From the NCBI GenBank assembly GCA_902463235.1, contig CABQER010000001.1, forward strand, positions 62,001 through 126,000: DNA of 64,000 nt, written 5' to 3'. Made by a program: the position numbers and the translations under genes. Source of the DNA: an uncultured Faecalibacterium sp. Lineage in GTDB: Bacteria; Bacillota; Clostridia; Oscillospirales; Ruminococcaceae. This document shows, one piece after another, positions 31,372 through 39,097 of this stretch (positions are counted from its first letter, which is position 1; every line of letters starts with the position of its first letter). The notes beneath the pieces are model-generated. The model ran no database searches and was not told the DNA's origin. It saw only the letters and a program-made list of their open reading frames with translations.

Positions 31372-31632
31372 TCATTCCTCCTTTGGATCCAGCCGGAAAG
31401 CATTGAACATCCAATGGCCTTCCCCATCGCAGACGCTTTCTACCGTGCAGAGGTTGTCGAGCGCAATGCTCATCGGCGAGCCGTATGTGCCACGCACCCA
31501 CAGGCCCGCCCTCTCTGCCAGCGTCCAGAAGTAGTTCACCTCAATGCCAGGATTCTTCAGCTGAGGCGGCATGTGTTTTGTAAAAGCCGCCCGGATGAAG
31601 TTCTCACACCATTCAACCTTGATGTTTTTCAT
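31372..31632 (-). CDS. Small hypothetical protein
   Basis: The 86-residue protein contains ENFIRAAFTKHMPPQLKNPG and YFWTLAERAGLWVRGTYGSP. No known family or catalytic residues recognised. It overlaps the next gene upstream by 4 bp (ATGA type), so it is coupled. Confidence 0.5.
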   Translation of the reverse strand: MKNIKVEWCENFIRAAFTKHMPPQLKNPGIEVNYFWTLAERAGLWVRGTYGSPMSIALDNLCTVESVCDGEGHWMFNAFRLDPKEE

Positions 31633-31868
31633 GCTTCGGTCTCCTCGCTTTTGGCTTTCTGCTCGAGATCAAGCAGTTCGTTGTAAATCCTTTCGGCCTC
31701 GTCGCTAGTCAGGTTGAACTGCTCGATCAGGTCAGGAAGGGCATCTGCCCGCCAGCCCCCTTCATAGAGAGAAGCTGCTGTGTACTGGGTGCCGTACTCC
31801 TCCTGTCCGCCGCAGCGGAGACCATCGCGCCAGTTCTCGTAATCGGTCTCTGTCATGCTCAGCATCAT
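31629..31868 (-). CDS. Small hypothetical protein
   Basis: The 79-residue acidic protein is helical, with LPDLIEQFNLTSDEAERIYN in the middle and a Glu/Lys-rich tail. It starts 3 bp after the preceding small ORF. Function unknown. Confidence 0.5.
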   Translation of the reverse strand: MMLSMTETDYENWRDGLRCGGQEEYGTQYTAASLYEGGWRADALPDLIEQFNLTSDEAERIYNELLDLEQKAKSEETEA

Positions 31869-31871
31869 CGT

Positions 31872-32027
31872 TTAGCCCTCCTCAACGACCCATCCGGCAC
31901 AATAGCCGGGATCGCGAAGCCTTGCCTTTGCAAGTGCTTCATCGAATGTCCGGGCACGAACCCGGACAGGCGGCAGGTCGCCGCCCACGATTTCCCATGT
32001 AGCCATGGGTGCTATAAATCTCTCCAT
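31872..32027 (-). CDS. 51-residue hypothetical protein, first gene of cassette 2
   Basis: The product includes MERFIAPMATWEIVGGDLPP and FDEALAKARLRDPGYCAGWV, a strand-helix-strand pattern. It is the first gene downstream of the divergent control region with the CTAACA operator. The frame is short but fits the operon spacing. Confidence 0.5.
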   Translation of the reverse strand: MERFIAPMATWEIVGGDLPPVRVRARTFDEALAKARLRDPGYCAGWVVEEG

Positions 32028-32045
32028 GTTGTTTTTCCTTTCTGT

Positions 32046-32072
32046 CTAACAGATGAATGAATCATTTGTTAG
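32046..32072. promoter_or_regulatory. CTAACA-type operator of immunity cassette 2
   Basis: CTAACAGATGA (32046-32056) and TCATTTGTTAG (32062-32072) form an inverted repeat with the same half-site as the 29116 and 34252 operators. TATAAT lies at 32079-32084, pointing to repressor 2. Confidence 0.65.
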
Positions 32073-32082
32073 ATATATTATA

Positions 32083-32128
32083 ATCTCACAAAAGTGAGAT
32101 ATCAATACGATATTCTCATTTTTGTGAG
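32083..32128. promoter_or_regulatory. Two CTCA(C)-type operators private to cassette 2
   Basis: ATCTCAC at 32083-32089 and GTGAGAT at 32094-32100 flank a 4-bp AAAA centre, giving a perfect palindrome. A second copy, CTCA...GTGAG, spans 32115-32128. They lie between the -10 box and the start of repressor 2 and are unlike the CTAACA sites. They are probably bound by repressor 2 itself. Confidence 0.65.
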
Positions 32129-32162
32129 ATTCATGTTTTTGCACAAAAAGGTGGTGTTCTAT

Positions 32163-32408
32163 TTGTTGTTTTGGGAACGTTTTTATCGGATGTGCGAAAT
32201 CCGCGGAACAAAGCCAAATCCGCTTGCCAAAGAGCTTGGCATCTCATCTGGAGCCGTCACACGCTGGAAGAATGCAGAAGATCCTCCGTCTGGAAAAACG
32301 CTCATGCTGCTTGCGGACAAACTGGATTGTTCCGTTGATTACCTGCTTGGCCGCACCGATGATCCTGTTCTTCATCAATTGGATTCGTCCTCGTCGTCGG
32401 CTATATAA
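32163..32408 (+). CDS. XRE repressor, immunity switch 2
   Basis: The 81-residue protein reads FWERFYRMCEIRGTKPNPLA, KELGISSGAVTRWKNAEDPP and LLADKLDCSVDYLLGRTDDP, a typical phage repressor HTH. The start is placed at a TTG at 32163, 8 nt after AAAGGTGG; homologous proteins start at FWERF. The longer GTG frame from 32094 would cross the operators. It is divergent from a leftward operon of small genes. Confidence 0.75.
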   Translation: MLFWERFYRMCEIRGTKPNPLAKELGISSGAVTRWKNAEDPPSGKTLMLLADKLDCSVDYLLGRTDDPVLHQLDSSSSSAI

Positions 32409-32676
32409 CGTGCGCGCCCGCGCGTGATGAAGACGATAGTCTTCATATCTTCTTATTCTTTTTCTTCTTCTTTTCTTAAGAAGATGGTTTTTTTCGGTTT
32501 TTAAAAAACCCAATGGGTTTTCACATTTCACGCGCATTTGGAAAAACCATCGATTTATCAAGAACTATCTCGCATTCAATTTTGATATTTGACCTTCAAA
32601 TTTGAATTTTCGACCTTGAATTTCACTTTTATGTTCGTGTTTTTCAAAACCCATCAAAACCCAAAAAAGCGAACGT
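32409..32676. other. AT-rich gap with repeated AAACCC/GGGTTTT motifs
   Basis: No gene seen on either strand with support. An 8-bp hairpin ATGAAGAC/GTCTTCAT lies at 32427-32446, and GGTTTTTAAAAAACC is palindromic. Motifs AAACCCA, GGGTTTT and CGGTTTTT recur several times up to the terminator. It may be 3' untranslated RNA of repressor 2, a remnant, or a replication/binding site. Confidence 0.4.
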
Positions 32677-32710
32677 AACCGAAAAAACCCATTCGGTTTT
32701 TTCGGTTTTT
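32677..32710 (+). terminator. Long A/T terminator hairpin
   Basis: AACCGAAAAAACC (32677-32689) pairs with GGTTTTTTCGGTT (32695-32707) over 13 bp, followed by TTT on the plus strand. It would end the transcript of repressor 2. Confidence 0.7.
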
Positions 32711-32736
32711 GAGAAAGGCGGGGTTTACACCCCGCC
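32711..32736 (-). terminator. Terminator hairpin containing the DUF3846 stop codon
   Basis: GGCGGGGT (32717-32724) pairs with ACCCCGCC (32729-32736); minus-strand RNA then reads TTTCTC. The TAA stop of the DUF3846-like gene lies in the loop. Confidence 0.6.
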
Positions 32737-33099
32737 AGGAACCACCTTGGAGATAACAAGCCTCCCGGCGAATCGCTGAAACTTTTCCGGCGAGCGGAAC
32801 AGCTTCTCGAAATAGGCTGCATCTTCTTCCCGCAGATCCGTGAAGTCCTCCGCCGAAAGTCCAACTACCAAGAACGTGCCGGCAATGATGTCGTAGGGCT
32901 TACCGTTTTGGTATAAGGCTCTGTTCAGTTCGAGCCCGCAGCACTTGCCCTCCTCATTGCAGATCAGGCCGACCGGTCGGCATTCATCCGGGTAAATCAC
33001 CTCAATATAGCCGCCCACGAGGCTCTGCAGGCTTGCAAGTTCGTTGGCAACGTCAATGCGTTCCGGGGCTTTGCCCGGCTCAATTTTCAGTGCTTTCAT
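32725..33099 (-). CDS. DUF3846 protein
   Basis: The 124-residue protein has SLVGGYIEVIYPDECRPVGL, ICNEEGKCCGLELNRALYQ and DIIAGTFLVVGL, the DUF3846 signature. This domain is common on phages and conjugative elements, with unknown function. It is the last gene of the third small-gene operon. Confidence 0.8.
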   Translation of the reverse strand: MKALKIEPGKAPERIDVANELASLQSLVGGYIEVIYPDECRPVGLICNEEGKCCGLELNRALYQNGKPYDIIAGTFLVVGLSAEDFTDLREEDAAYFEKLFRSPEKFQRFAGRLVISKVVPGGV

Positions 33100-33102
33100 G
33101 GC

Positions 33103-33330
33103 TTAATTCTCCTTTCTTGCTTTCAGCGGTTCGCCATTCCATGCCACACAGTACGGGTGTGCATCCAGATCAGCGCCGTGCATCCAGCCGCCCTGCACAG
33201 CCATTGCGGCTTCCACCCGGTACGATTCCCGGGTGTGGCTCCGCTTGACGTTCTTGTACAGAGCCCCGCCGTGGGACTTCTGGAACGCTTTGGCTTCATC
33301 CTCGGTCTTAAAAAACTTGTTGCAATACAT
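33103..33330 (-). CDS. Small hypothetical protein
   Basis: The 75-residue protein begins MYCNKFFKTEDEAKAFQKSH and continues LYKNVKRSHTRESYRVEA, with HPYCVAWN near the end, resembling a short strand-helix fold found in gut mobile elements. The ATG at 33330 is preferred. A 12-codon frame with a Shine-Dalgarno-like AAAGGAGG lies just upstream, of doubtful value. Confidence 0.55.
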   Translation of the reverse strand: MYCNKFFKTEDEAKAFQKSHGGALYKNVKRSHTRESYRVEAAMAVQGGWMHGADLDAHPYCVAWNGEPLKARKEN

Positions 33331-33382
33331 AGTCAATCCTCCTGTGTTTCAAAGGTGTTAGTTTCGGTCATGCTATTGTGGT

Positions 33383-33970
33383 TCAGTCCTCCTTTCTGTT
33401 CAGCTGGTACCCAGTGCCGCGATAGCTGATGATGTACCGGTGATCCGGCGTGCGGAACACCTCAATGCGCTTCTTGTCCACGTTCTTGATGCCCAGTTTC
33501 CGGCGAATGAACGGAACGGCAATCTTGATGGTTTGGGCGTTGGTCATGTCCTTATTCTGGCGGCTCGGGCATTGTGCATAGCGGCGCATCCGTACCTTGC
33601 TAACGGCTTCCGCATCCGCTTCTGTGCCATAGAACTTGTTGGAATCTCCATATCCATTCACTTCGTAGAAGCGCTGGCTGCTGACCGACTCCAGGCGGTT
33701 ATTCCAAATCGTGTTGACGCAGTAAGCTACATCCCGACGTACGTTCTCTTTCTCGGCCACACGGCCGACAAACAATTCCGTTCCCTGCTTATCCCAGCCA
33801 TCGGAAAAGGTTCGAAGCAGAACTCGAATTATCTCCGTACCGTTGGTCAGATCAACCTTGGCGGTTTCACCTTGGCTCCCACTCATGCTTGCTGTGTTGA
33901 AGTGATATCCACGCGCCAAGTACTTGCTTACTTCAGCGGTGAACATTTTGTTGATGTCTGCATACGTCAT
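33383..33970 (-). CDS. Hypothetical mobile-element protein
   Basis: The 195-residue basic protein has an N-terminal MTYADINKMFTAEVSKYLAR, a beta-rich middle (IIRVLLRTFSDGWDKQGTEL), and a C-terminal region FIRRKLGIKNVDKKRIEVFR like a small RNA-binding module. No family recognised. It overlaps no neighbour; operon position 2 of cassette 3. Confidence 0.5.
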   Translation of the reverse strand: MTYADINKMFTAEVSKYLARGYHFNTASMSGSQGETAKVDLTNGTEIIRVLLRTFSDGWDKQGTELFVGRVAEKENVRRDVAYCVNTIWNNRLESVSSQRFYEVNGYGDSNKFYGTEADAEAVSKVRMRRYAQCPSRQNKDMTNAQTIKIAVPFIRRKLGIKNVDKKRIEVFRTPDHRYIISYRGTGYQLNRKED

Positions 33971-33983
33971 AATCGAATCCCCC

Positions 33984-34223
33984 TTATCGAACAATTGTAC
34001 AACCGGCGTATTTAAAGTTCTTTGCCGCCACTGCAACTTCGGACAGATGCTTTGCAAACTCTGCTACTCTCTCCGGGTTTGCTTCCGGGCAACTGGCCGA
34101 AATGCTAATCTGCACCTTTTCGCCTGAAACCAAGCCAACTTCGATGCACTCATCCAGCGTGTCAATCTGCTTTGTGAAATCATGCATCGCCCGGCTCAAT
34201 TCGCTGTATTTTACTGTTCTCAT
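33984..34223 (-). CDS. Small hypothetical protein, first gene of cassette 3
   Basis: The 79-residue protein has MRTVKYSELSRAMHDFTKQI and PERVAEFAKHLSEVAVAAKN, with conserved-looking strands (KVQISISASC). The ATG at 34223 is chosen; codons further upstream run through the operator region. Function unknown. Confidence 0.5.
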   Translation of the reverse strand: MRTVKYSELSRAMHDFTKQIDTLDECIEVGLVSGEKVQISISASCPEANPERVAEFAKHLSEVAVAAKNFKYAGCTIVR

Positions 34224-34251
34224 TGTCCTGTCCTCCATTGGCTCTTGCAAT

Positions 34252-34329
34252 CTAACAAATGTTTGATTGTGATTATATAATAATCCAACACTTGTTAGAG
34301 GACAAGACCGCAAAGCAAACATTTGTTAG
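34252..34329. promoter_or_regulatory. Cassette 3 control region with three CTAACA-type half-sites
   Basis: CTAACAAATGTT (34252-34263), AACACTTGTTAG (34287-34298) and AACATTTGTTAG (34318-34329) flank TATAAT (34276-34281), which points toward repressor 3. The half-sites match those at 29116 and 32046. Confidence 0.65.
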
Positions 34330-34376
34330 ATTTCAGCACCGTGCACAAGATTCTTAGAAGAAAGCTGGTAAAACGT

Positions 34377-34724
34377 ATGACGGTTACAGTACAACGCATC
34401 GTCGATCTGACCGAACACTATGGCACATCAGGCGCTTTTATAGCGCGCCTATGTGGGAAAAGTCGTTCCCTGATTGCTGGTTGGAAGGACGGTAAGGCAA
34501 CTCCAACGGATGCAGACCTTTCTATCATTGCGGACCTCTACGGGGTGTCCGTGGCCTACCTGCGCGGCGAGGTAGACGCCCCTGCATCAAACGTCAAAAA
34601 TGCTATGCAGCAACAACTTATGGACAGTGTACAAGGCCTGACCGATGATGAAATGCGAAAGGTTATAGAATACGTTCGCTTCCTGAAATTTCTGGATGCA
34701 GAACAAAAGGCAGACCCCCAATAA
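34377..34724 (+). CDS. XRE repressor, immunity switch 3
   Basis: The 115-residue protein has the repressor HTH: ARLCGKSRSLIAGWKDGKAT and IIADLYGVSVAYLRGE, and a helical tail (LTDDEMRKVIEYVRFLKFL). It is divergent from a leftward operon of small genes and shares operator sequence with the other two switches. The ATG at 34377 has only a weak ribosome site. It has no protease domain. Confidence 0.75.
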   Translation: MTVTVQRIVDLTEHYGTSGAFIARLCGKSRSLIAGWKDGKATPTDADLSIIADLYGVSVAYLRGEVDAPASNVKNAMQQQLMDSVQGLTDDEMRKVIEYVRFLKFLDAEQKADPQ

Positions 34725-34751
34725 GGGAGCCTGCCCATGCTGAAGGATGCG

Positions 34752-34883
34752 TTACTGCTCCTTCAGCTGCCCGATGTACTCAAGCACCTGCCGGATCTGT
34801 TCAGGGGGTAAATCCTTGATTTCGTCCCGCAGAACTTCATCCAGCACTTCTCCGTGCTTCGGGTGTTCATCCGATGCTGCCAT
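34752..34883 (-). CDS. 43-residue protein resembling the C-terminal tail of the repressors
   Basis: The product contains LPPEQIRQVLEYIGQLKEQ at its end. This parallels LTDDEMRKVIEYVRFLKFL of repressor 3 and LTDEERQKVTDFLQF of repressor 1. It has a good ribosome site (AAGGAG). It runs tail to tail with repressor 3. It could bind the repressor by mimicking its oligomerisation helix; this is inference. Confidence 0.5.
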   Translation of the reverse strand: MAASDEHPKHGEVLDEVLRDEIKDLPPEQIRQVLEYIGQLKEQ

Positions 34884-35012
34884 GTGCCATCACTCCTTCC
34901 CGGCTTACAGATAGGCCATTGAAAGAGTATGACATCTGTACTTTGCATTTCCAGCTTTTGGAAACATATACCAATGCTCGTGATAAAATAACAGGAAAGG
35001 TTATGGTGTGAT

Positions 35013-36038
35013 ATGGGATTCAGGTATAGAAAAAGCATTCGGCTTGGTGGTGGGTTCCGCATCAATATTTCTGGTAGCGGTGTTGGATACTCATGGGGTG
35101 TTCCCGGGTATCGAATCACCAAAACAGCGAACGGAAAAATCCGGCAAACTGCCTCCATCCCGGGAACCGGATTGAGTTATTCGACCGAGGAATCCATTTA
35201 TAAATCTGCACGAAAAAGTGCTCTAAAAGAAGAACCATATACAGATACGGAAGTTATTCAATCTACCGACCGCGCAGACTATAAAGATTCCGATTTCAAG
35301 GCGCTTATGAAGCGAATCAACCGGGTTTGCTTTCTCAATAAAGCCTCACTTATCGTTGGGGCTATCGGCCTGCTCGCTTTCATCGTTCTTCATACACCGC
35401 AGCGGCTTTTCCTGACCATTTTATCATTCATCGTATTTCTCTATGCCCACTATATTGCTCCTGTAAATTTGGAATACGACTTCACCGATGAACAGTTTGA
35501 TGCCTACGAAGAATGGTATAACGCCTGGCGTAAATTATTTGCCTGTGATGCCGTTTTCTATGTACCCGAAACCCACACCAACAGCAGCGCAAAAAAGAAT
35601 GGCGGTGCCGAGAAAACCGTATCCGAAGAAAAAGCTCTCGGAATGCCTGCACTCCCCTATTTTCTCAGAACAAATGTGCCTGTTTTTTCGGCCGCTCTGA
35701 ATAAGAAAGAGTCCATTTATATTTTCCCGGATAAGGTGTTCTATCTCCACAATAGCAAAATCAGCGCATACGACCTTTCGGAGGTCTCTTTCAATGTCGA
35801 TTCTGTCAACTGTGTCACGGATCAGGAGCATCTACCGGCGGATAGCAAGGTGGCCAAAGAAACTTGGCTCCGGGTCAATGCCGATGGTTCCCCCGACCGA
35901 CGCTATAAGAACAACAAGAAATGCCTTGTCTGCGAATACGGCAGGCTGCGCATCCGCTCTGACAGCGGACTAAATATTTATTTTCTGCTTAGCAATTCCG
36001 ACAACGTAGACCAGTTCAAGGCAATTCTTCCACAATAA
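35013..36038 (+). CDS. DUF4236 membrane protein (probable lysogeny cargo)
   Basis: The 341-residue protein starts MGFRYRKSIRLGGGFRINIS and continues SGSGVGYSWGVPGYRIT, the DUF4236 signature. Two membrane segments (SLIVGAIGLLAFIVL and LTILSFIVFLYAHYIAPVNL) divide it, and the C-terminal part is soluble with YIFPDKVFYLH and WLRVNADGSPDRRYKNNKKC. It sits between repressor and integrase, the usual place for genes expressed in lysogeny. A role in superinfection exclusion or host defence is plausible but unproven. AGGAAAGG precedes the ATG. Confidence 0.75.
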   Translation: MGFRYRKSIRLGGGFRINISGSGVGYSWGVPGYRITKTANGKIRQTASIPGTGLSYSTEESIYKSARKSALKEEPYTDTEVIQSTDRADYKDSDFKALMKRINRVCFLNKASLIVGAIGLLAFIVLHTPQRLFLTILSFIVFLYAHYIAPVNLEYDFTDEQFDAYEEWYNAWRKLFACDAVFYVPETHTNSSAKKNGGAEKTVSEEKALGMPALPYFLRTNVPVFSAALNKKESIYIFPDKVFYLHNSKISAYDLSEVSFNVDSVNCVTDQEHLPADSKVAKETWLRVNADGSPDRRYKNNKKCLVCEYGRLRIRSDSGLNIYFLLSNSDNVDQFKAILPQ

Positions 36039-36044
36039 AAAAAG

Positions 36045-36079
36045 ACCCCGGCCATTATAAAAATGGTCGGGGATTTATA
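36045..36079 (+). terminator. Terminator between DUF4236 gene and integrase
   Basis: CCCCGGCCATT (36046-36056) pairs with AATGGTCGGGG (36062-36072), then ATTTATAA. Only a short T stretch follows, so termination may be partial. Confidence 0.6.
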
Positions 36080-36101
36080 AACTCTTCAGGAGGTATATTC
36101 G

Positions 36102-37214
36102 ATGCCCTGCTATAAAGACGAAAAAACGGGAACTTGGTATTGCCAGTTTCGATATACCGATTTCACCGGAGCGCAGAAGCAAAAGCGCAAGCGCGGCTTC
36201 AAAACCCGCCGCGAAGCGCAGGAGTGGGAGCGGGAATTTCATCTGCAGAAAGCCAAAAGCTGTGATATGACACTTGCCAGCTTTGTGGAGTTATACTTCA
36301 ACGACCGGGAGCATCATGTCCGTGGCACCACAATGGACACTAAGCGAAATATTTTTGACACCAAAATTGTTCCGCTTCTCGGAAACCGGAAAATGAACGA
36401 AATCACAGCCCTGGACATTCGAGACTGGCAACAGCGGGTCAAGGAGATGGGCGAAGCCACTGGTCTGCCTTATGCGGAAACGTATCTCTATACCATTCAT
36501 GCACAGTTGACTGCCCTCTTTAACTATGCCCAGACATTCTACGGTCTGCAATTCAATCCGTGCGATGCAGCCGGCTACATGGGGTCCTCTATCGCCGGTG
36601 AAATGCTTATCATCACAAAAGACCAGTACGAGATTTTACGAAAAGAATTTCGCAATGAGGCCTATCTTCTGGCATTTGATATTCTATTCTGGACAGGATG
36701 CCGTGAAGGTGAAATGTTGGCGCTGCTGCCGAAAGACCTGACTGATGATGACCAGTTGCGAATCTATAAAACTTATCACCGGAAAAAGGGTCAAGACATT
36801 CTCGGTCCCACCAAGAATAGCAAAAAGGGCGGCAACAGAAATGTGCCTATCCCCCATTGGCTGGCAGAAGAATTTCGTACCTACTGTTCTAAACTATACG
36901 GCCTGACCCCAGATGACCGGGTATTTTACATGACCTGTACAGCCCTCAACAAAGAATTGACCCGCTGCACCCAGATAACCTATCTGCCGGACATTCGTGT
37001 CCACGATCTTCGGCACAGCCACGTTTCTCTCTGTATCGAACTTGGGTACTCTATTGTTCTGGTGGCCAGGCGGATCGGGGATACTGTTCCTGTTGTCATG
37101 CGGACATACGCCCATCTGTACCCCAATAAGCAGCAGGAACTCGTGTCAAGGCTGGAAACTCTCAGTACTTCCTCTTCCTCCAAGGATGAATCCGATTTGA
37201 TGCCACTCGTCTAA
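36102..37214 (+). CDS. int: Tyrosine integrase
   Basis: The 370-residue recombinase has an N-terminal arm-binding domain (WYCQFRYTDFTGAQKQKRKR with GFKTRREAQ), a SAM-like core-binding domain, and the catalytic residues: Arg in TGCREGEMLAL, His and Arg in HDLRHSH, His in MRTYAHLYP and the expected Tyr in the same segment. It is an Int-Tn916/phage type. It points to the guaA 3' end, the probable attachment site. A ribosome site AGGAGG lies before the ATG. Confidence 0.93.
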   Translation: MPCYKDEKTGTWYCQFRYTDFTGAQKQKRKRGFKTRREAQEWEREFHLQKAKSCDMTLASFVELYFNDREHHVRGTTMDTKRNIFDTKIVPLLGNRKMNEITALDIRDWQQRVKEMGEATGLPYAETYLYTIHAQLTALFNYAQTFYGLQFNPCDAAGYMGSSIAGEMLIITKDQYEILRKEFRNEAYLLAFDILFWTGCREGEMLALLPKDLTDDDQLRIYKTYHRKKGQDILGPTKNSKKGGNRNVPIPHWLAEEFRTYCSKLYGLTPDDRVFYMTCTALNKELTRCTQITYLPDIRVHDLRHSHVSLCIELGYSIVLVARRIGDTVPVVMRTYAHLYPNKQQELVSRLETLSTSSSSKDESDLMPLV

Positions 37215-37226
37215 GCCGAAAACAAA

Positions 37227-37396
37227 TGATGTCACAGCCCGTTTTTTGATGTCATGATGTCGCAAAAGCCCCGGAAAGTTTCGATTTCTCGTTACTTTCC
37301 GGGGCTTTCAAATTATTCTCCGATAATAAACCGTGCTACCATTTCCGGCACATCCAGCAGGTGCTTTTTGCCACGGATGATGTCAAAATGATGTCA
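37227..37396. repeat. TGATGTCA repeats near the attachment site
   Basis: TGATGTCA occurs at 37227, 37247, 37378 and 37389, and as TGATGTCG at 37255. This is between the integrase stop and guaA. They are candidates for integrase arm-type binding sites. The repeat is close to TGACAT (complement ATGTCA) at the late promoter; this may be chance. Confidence 0.6.
37265..37308 (+). terminator. Terminator after integrase
   Basis: AAGCCCCGGAAAGT (37266-37279) pairs with ACTTTCCGGGGCTT (37294-37307), with T or A tracts on each side. It is bidirectional in principle and separates the prophage from guaA. Confidence 0.8.
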
Positions 37397-37460
37397 GAAG
37401 TCGATTTTTGCTCATTTTTCAATCGTAGATACGTTTATTTTTCAAATATTCCATTATTCG
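37397..37460. other. Probable right attachment junction at guaA 3' end
   Basis: Phage-type sequence ends somewhere between the last TGATGTCA repeat and the guaA stop codon at 37454-37456. The 3' end of guaA is a known integration target for islands and phages. The left attachment copy is outside the window, so the core cannot be defined here. Confidence 0.55.
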
Positions 37461-39004
37461 AGCTCAATCGTTGCAGGCGGCTTACCGGTGCAATCGTAGA
37501 ATACGCGGTTGACGTGCTTGACCTCGTTGACGATGCGGCTGGTGACAGTGCCCAGAACATCCCACGGCATATCGTAGCTTTCTGCGGTCATGAAGTCCGT
37601 GGTGGTCACGGCGCGCAGCGCAACGGCGTAATCGTAGGTGCGCTCATCACCCATAACGCCAACGCTGTGCATATTGGTCAAAGCTGCGTAATACTGGCTG
37701 ATTTCCTTATCCAGACCGGCCTTGGCGATCTCCTCACGCCAGATGGCGTCAGCGTCCTGCACGATAGTGACCTTCTCGGGGGTCACCTCGCCGATGATGC
37801 GGATGCCCAGACCGGGGCCGGGGAACGGCTGACGGCTGACCAGATACTCGGGCAGACCCAGTTCGCGACCGGCCTGACGGACTTCGTCCTTGAACAGGTT
37901 GCGCAGAGGCTCCACCAGCTCCTTGAAGTCCACGGTATCGGGCAGACCGCCCACGTTGTGGTGGCTCTTGATGACGGTGGACTCTCCGCCCAGACCGCTC
38001 TCCACCACGTCGGGGTAGATGGTGCCCTGTGCAAGGAAGTCCACCTTGCCGATCTTCTTGGCCTCTTCCTCGAACACGCGGATGAACTCTTCGCCGATGA
38101 TCTTGCGCTTGCGCTCCGGCTCAGTGACGCCCTTCAGCTTGCTGAAGTAGCGGTCGCGGGCATCCACGCAGATGAAGTTGATGTCAAAGCCGTTAGCATT
38201 GCCCGGGCCAAAGACAGAGCAGACCTCTTCCTTTTCGTTCTTGCGCAGCAGGCCGTGATCCACGAACACGCAGGTCAGCTGCTTGCCGATGGCTTTGGCC
38301 AGCATAGCGGCCAGCACGGAGGAATCCACGCCGCCGGACAGGGCGCACAGCACCTTGCCCTCGCCGATGCGCTCACGCAGAGCCTTGACGTTGTTCTCCA
38401 CAAAGGAATCCATCTTCCAGTCGCCGGAGCAGCCGCAGACGTTGTACACAAAGTTGCGCAGCATCTTCTTGCCCTCGGCGGTGTGCAGCACCTCTGGGTG
38501 GAACTGCACAGCGTACAGACCCTTTTCGGCATTTTCAACGGCTGCCACAGGGCAATTTGCGGTGTGGGCAGTGATCTCAAAACCGGGAGCCGCCTGCTCG
38601 ATGTAATCATTGTGGCTCATCCAGCAGATAGTAGAGGGCTGCACATCGGTGAACAGCTTGCTCTCGGTGTTTACGAACACCTCGGTCTTGCCGTACTCAC
38701 GCTCGGGAGCGCGGCAGACATGACCACCCAGAAGGTGCATCATCAGCTGGCTGCCGTAGCAGATGCCCAGCACAGGCACACCCCAGCTGAAGATCTCGGG
38801 GTCGATGGTGGGAGAATCCTCCAGATAAACGCTGTTGGGGCCGCCGGTGAAGATAATGCCCTTGGGATTCTTGGCCTTGATGACCGAAAGATCGGTTTTA
38901 TAGGAATAGATCTCGCAGTAGACATTATTTTCTCGGACGCGGCGGGCAATCAGCTGATTGTACTGTCCGCCAAAGTCCAGCACGATGACAGTTTCATGCT
39001 GCAT
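37454..39004 (-). CDS. guaA: GMP synthase (glutamine-hydrolysing)
   Basis: The 516-residue enzyme converts XMP to GMP. It has an N-terminal class I glutaminase with GICYGSQLM (nucleophilic Cys) and FHPEVLHT, a PP-ATPase loop [11 protein letters not shown], and a C-terminal dimer domain with [15 protein letters not shown], ending PPATIELE. The ATG at 39004 follows GGAGG at proper spacing. Its 3' end is the probable phage attachment site and remains intact. Confidence 0.97.
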   Translation of the reverse strand: MQHETVIVLDFGGQYNQLIARRVRENNVYCEIYSYKTDLSVIKAKNPKGIIFTGGPNSVYLEDSPTIDPEIFSWGVPVLGICYGSQLMMHLLGGHVCRAPEREYGKTEVFVNTESKLFTDVQPSTICWMSHNDYIEQAAPGFEITAHTANCPVAAVENAEKGLYAVQFHPEVLHTAEGKKMLRNFVYNVCGCSGDWKMDSFVENNVKALRERIGEGKVLCALSGGVDSSVLAAMLAKAIGKQLTCVFVDHGLLRKNEKEEVCSVFGPGNANGFDINFICVDARDRYFSKLKGVTEPERKRKIIGEEFIRVFEEEAKKIGKVDFLAQGTIYPDVVESGLGGESTVIKSHHNVGGLPDTVDFKELVEPLRNLFKDEVRQAGRELGLPEYLVSRQPFPGPGLGIRIIGEVTPEKVTIVQDADAIWREEIAKAGLDKEISQYYAALTNMHSVGVMGDERTYDYAVALRAVTTTDFMTAESYDMPWDVLGTVTSRIVNEVKHVNRVFYDCTGKPPATIELE

Positions 39005-39097
39005 GATGTTTTCCTCCATTTTTTAGTGTGTTTCTACAGATAAATTTAGTATAGCACATCTTACAATAAAAAGCGACAGTTTTTGTGAAGTTTTCTG

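Noticed and set aside
32409..32710. Possible CRISPR array in the AT-rich repeat region
   Set aside because: The AAACCC/GGGTTTT units are short, irregular in spacing and not separated by equal-length spacers.
33330..33383. 12-codon frame with Shine-Dalgarno-like sequence between two small genes
   Set aside because: Too short to support; the AAAGGAGG belongs to the codons of the upstream gene's end and the spacing to the ATG is too long.
37361..39043. Plus-strand open frame of 560 codons over guaA
   Set aside because: It is the antisense shadow of guaA. The guaA product has all catalytic motifs; the opposite frame is rich in Ala, His and Asp and shows no recognisable family.
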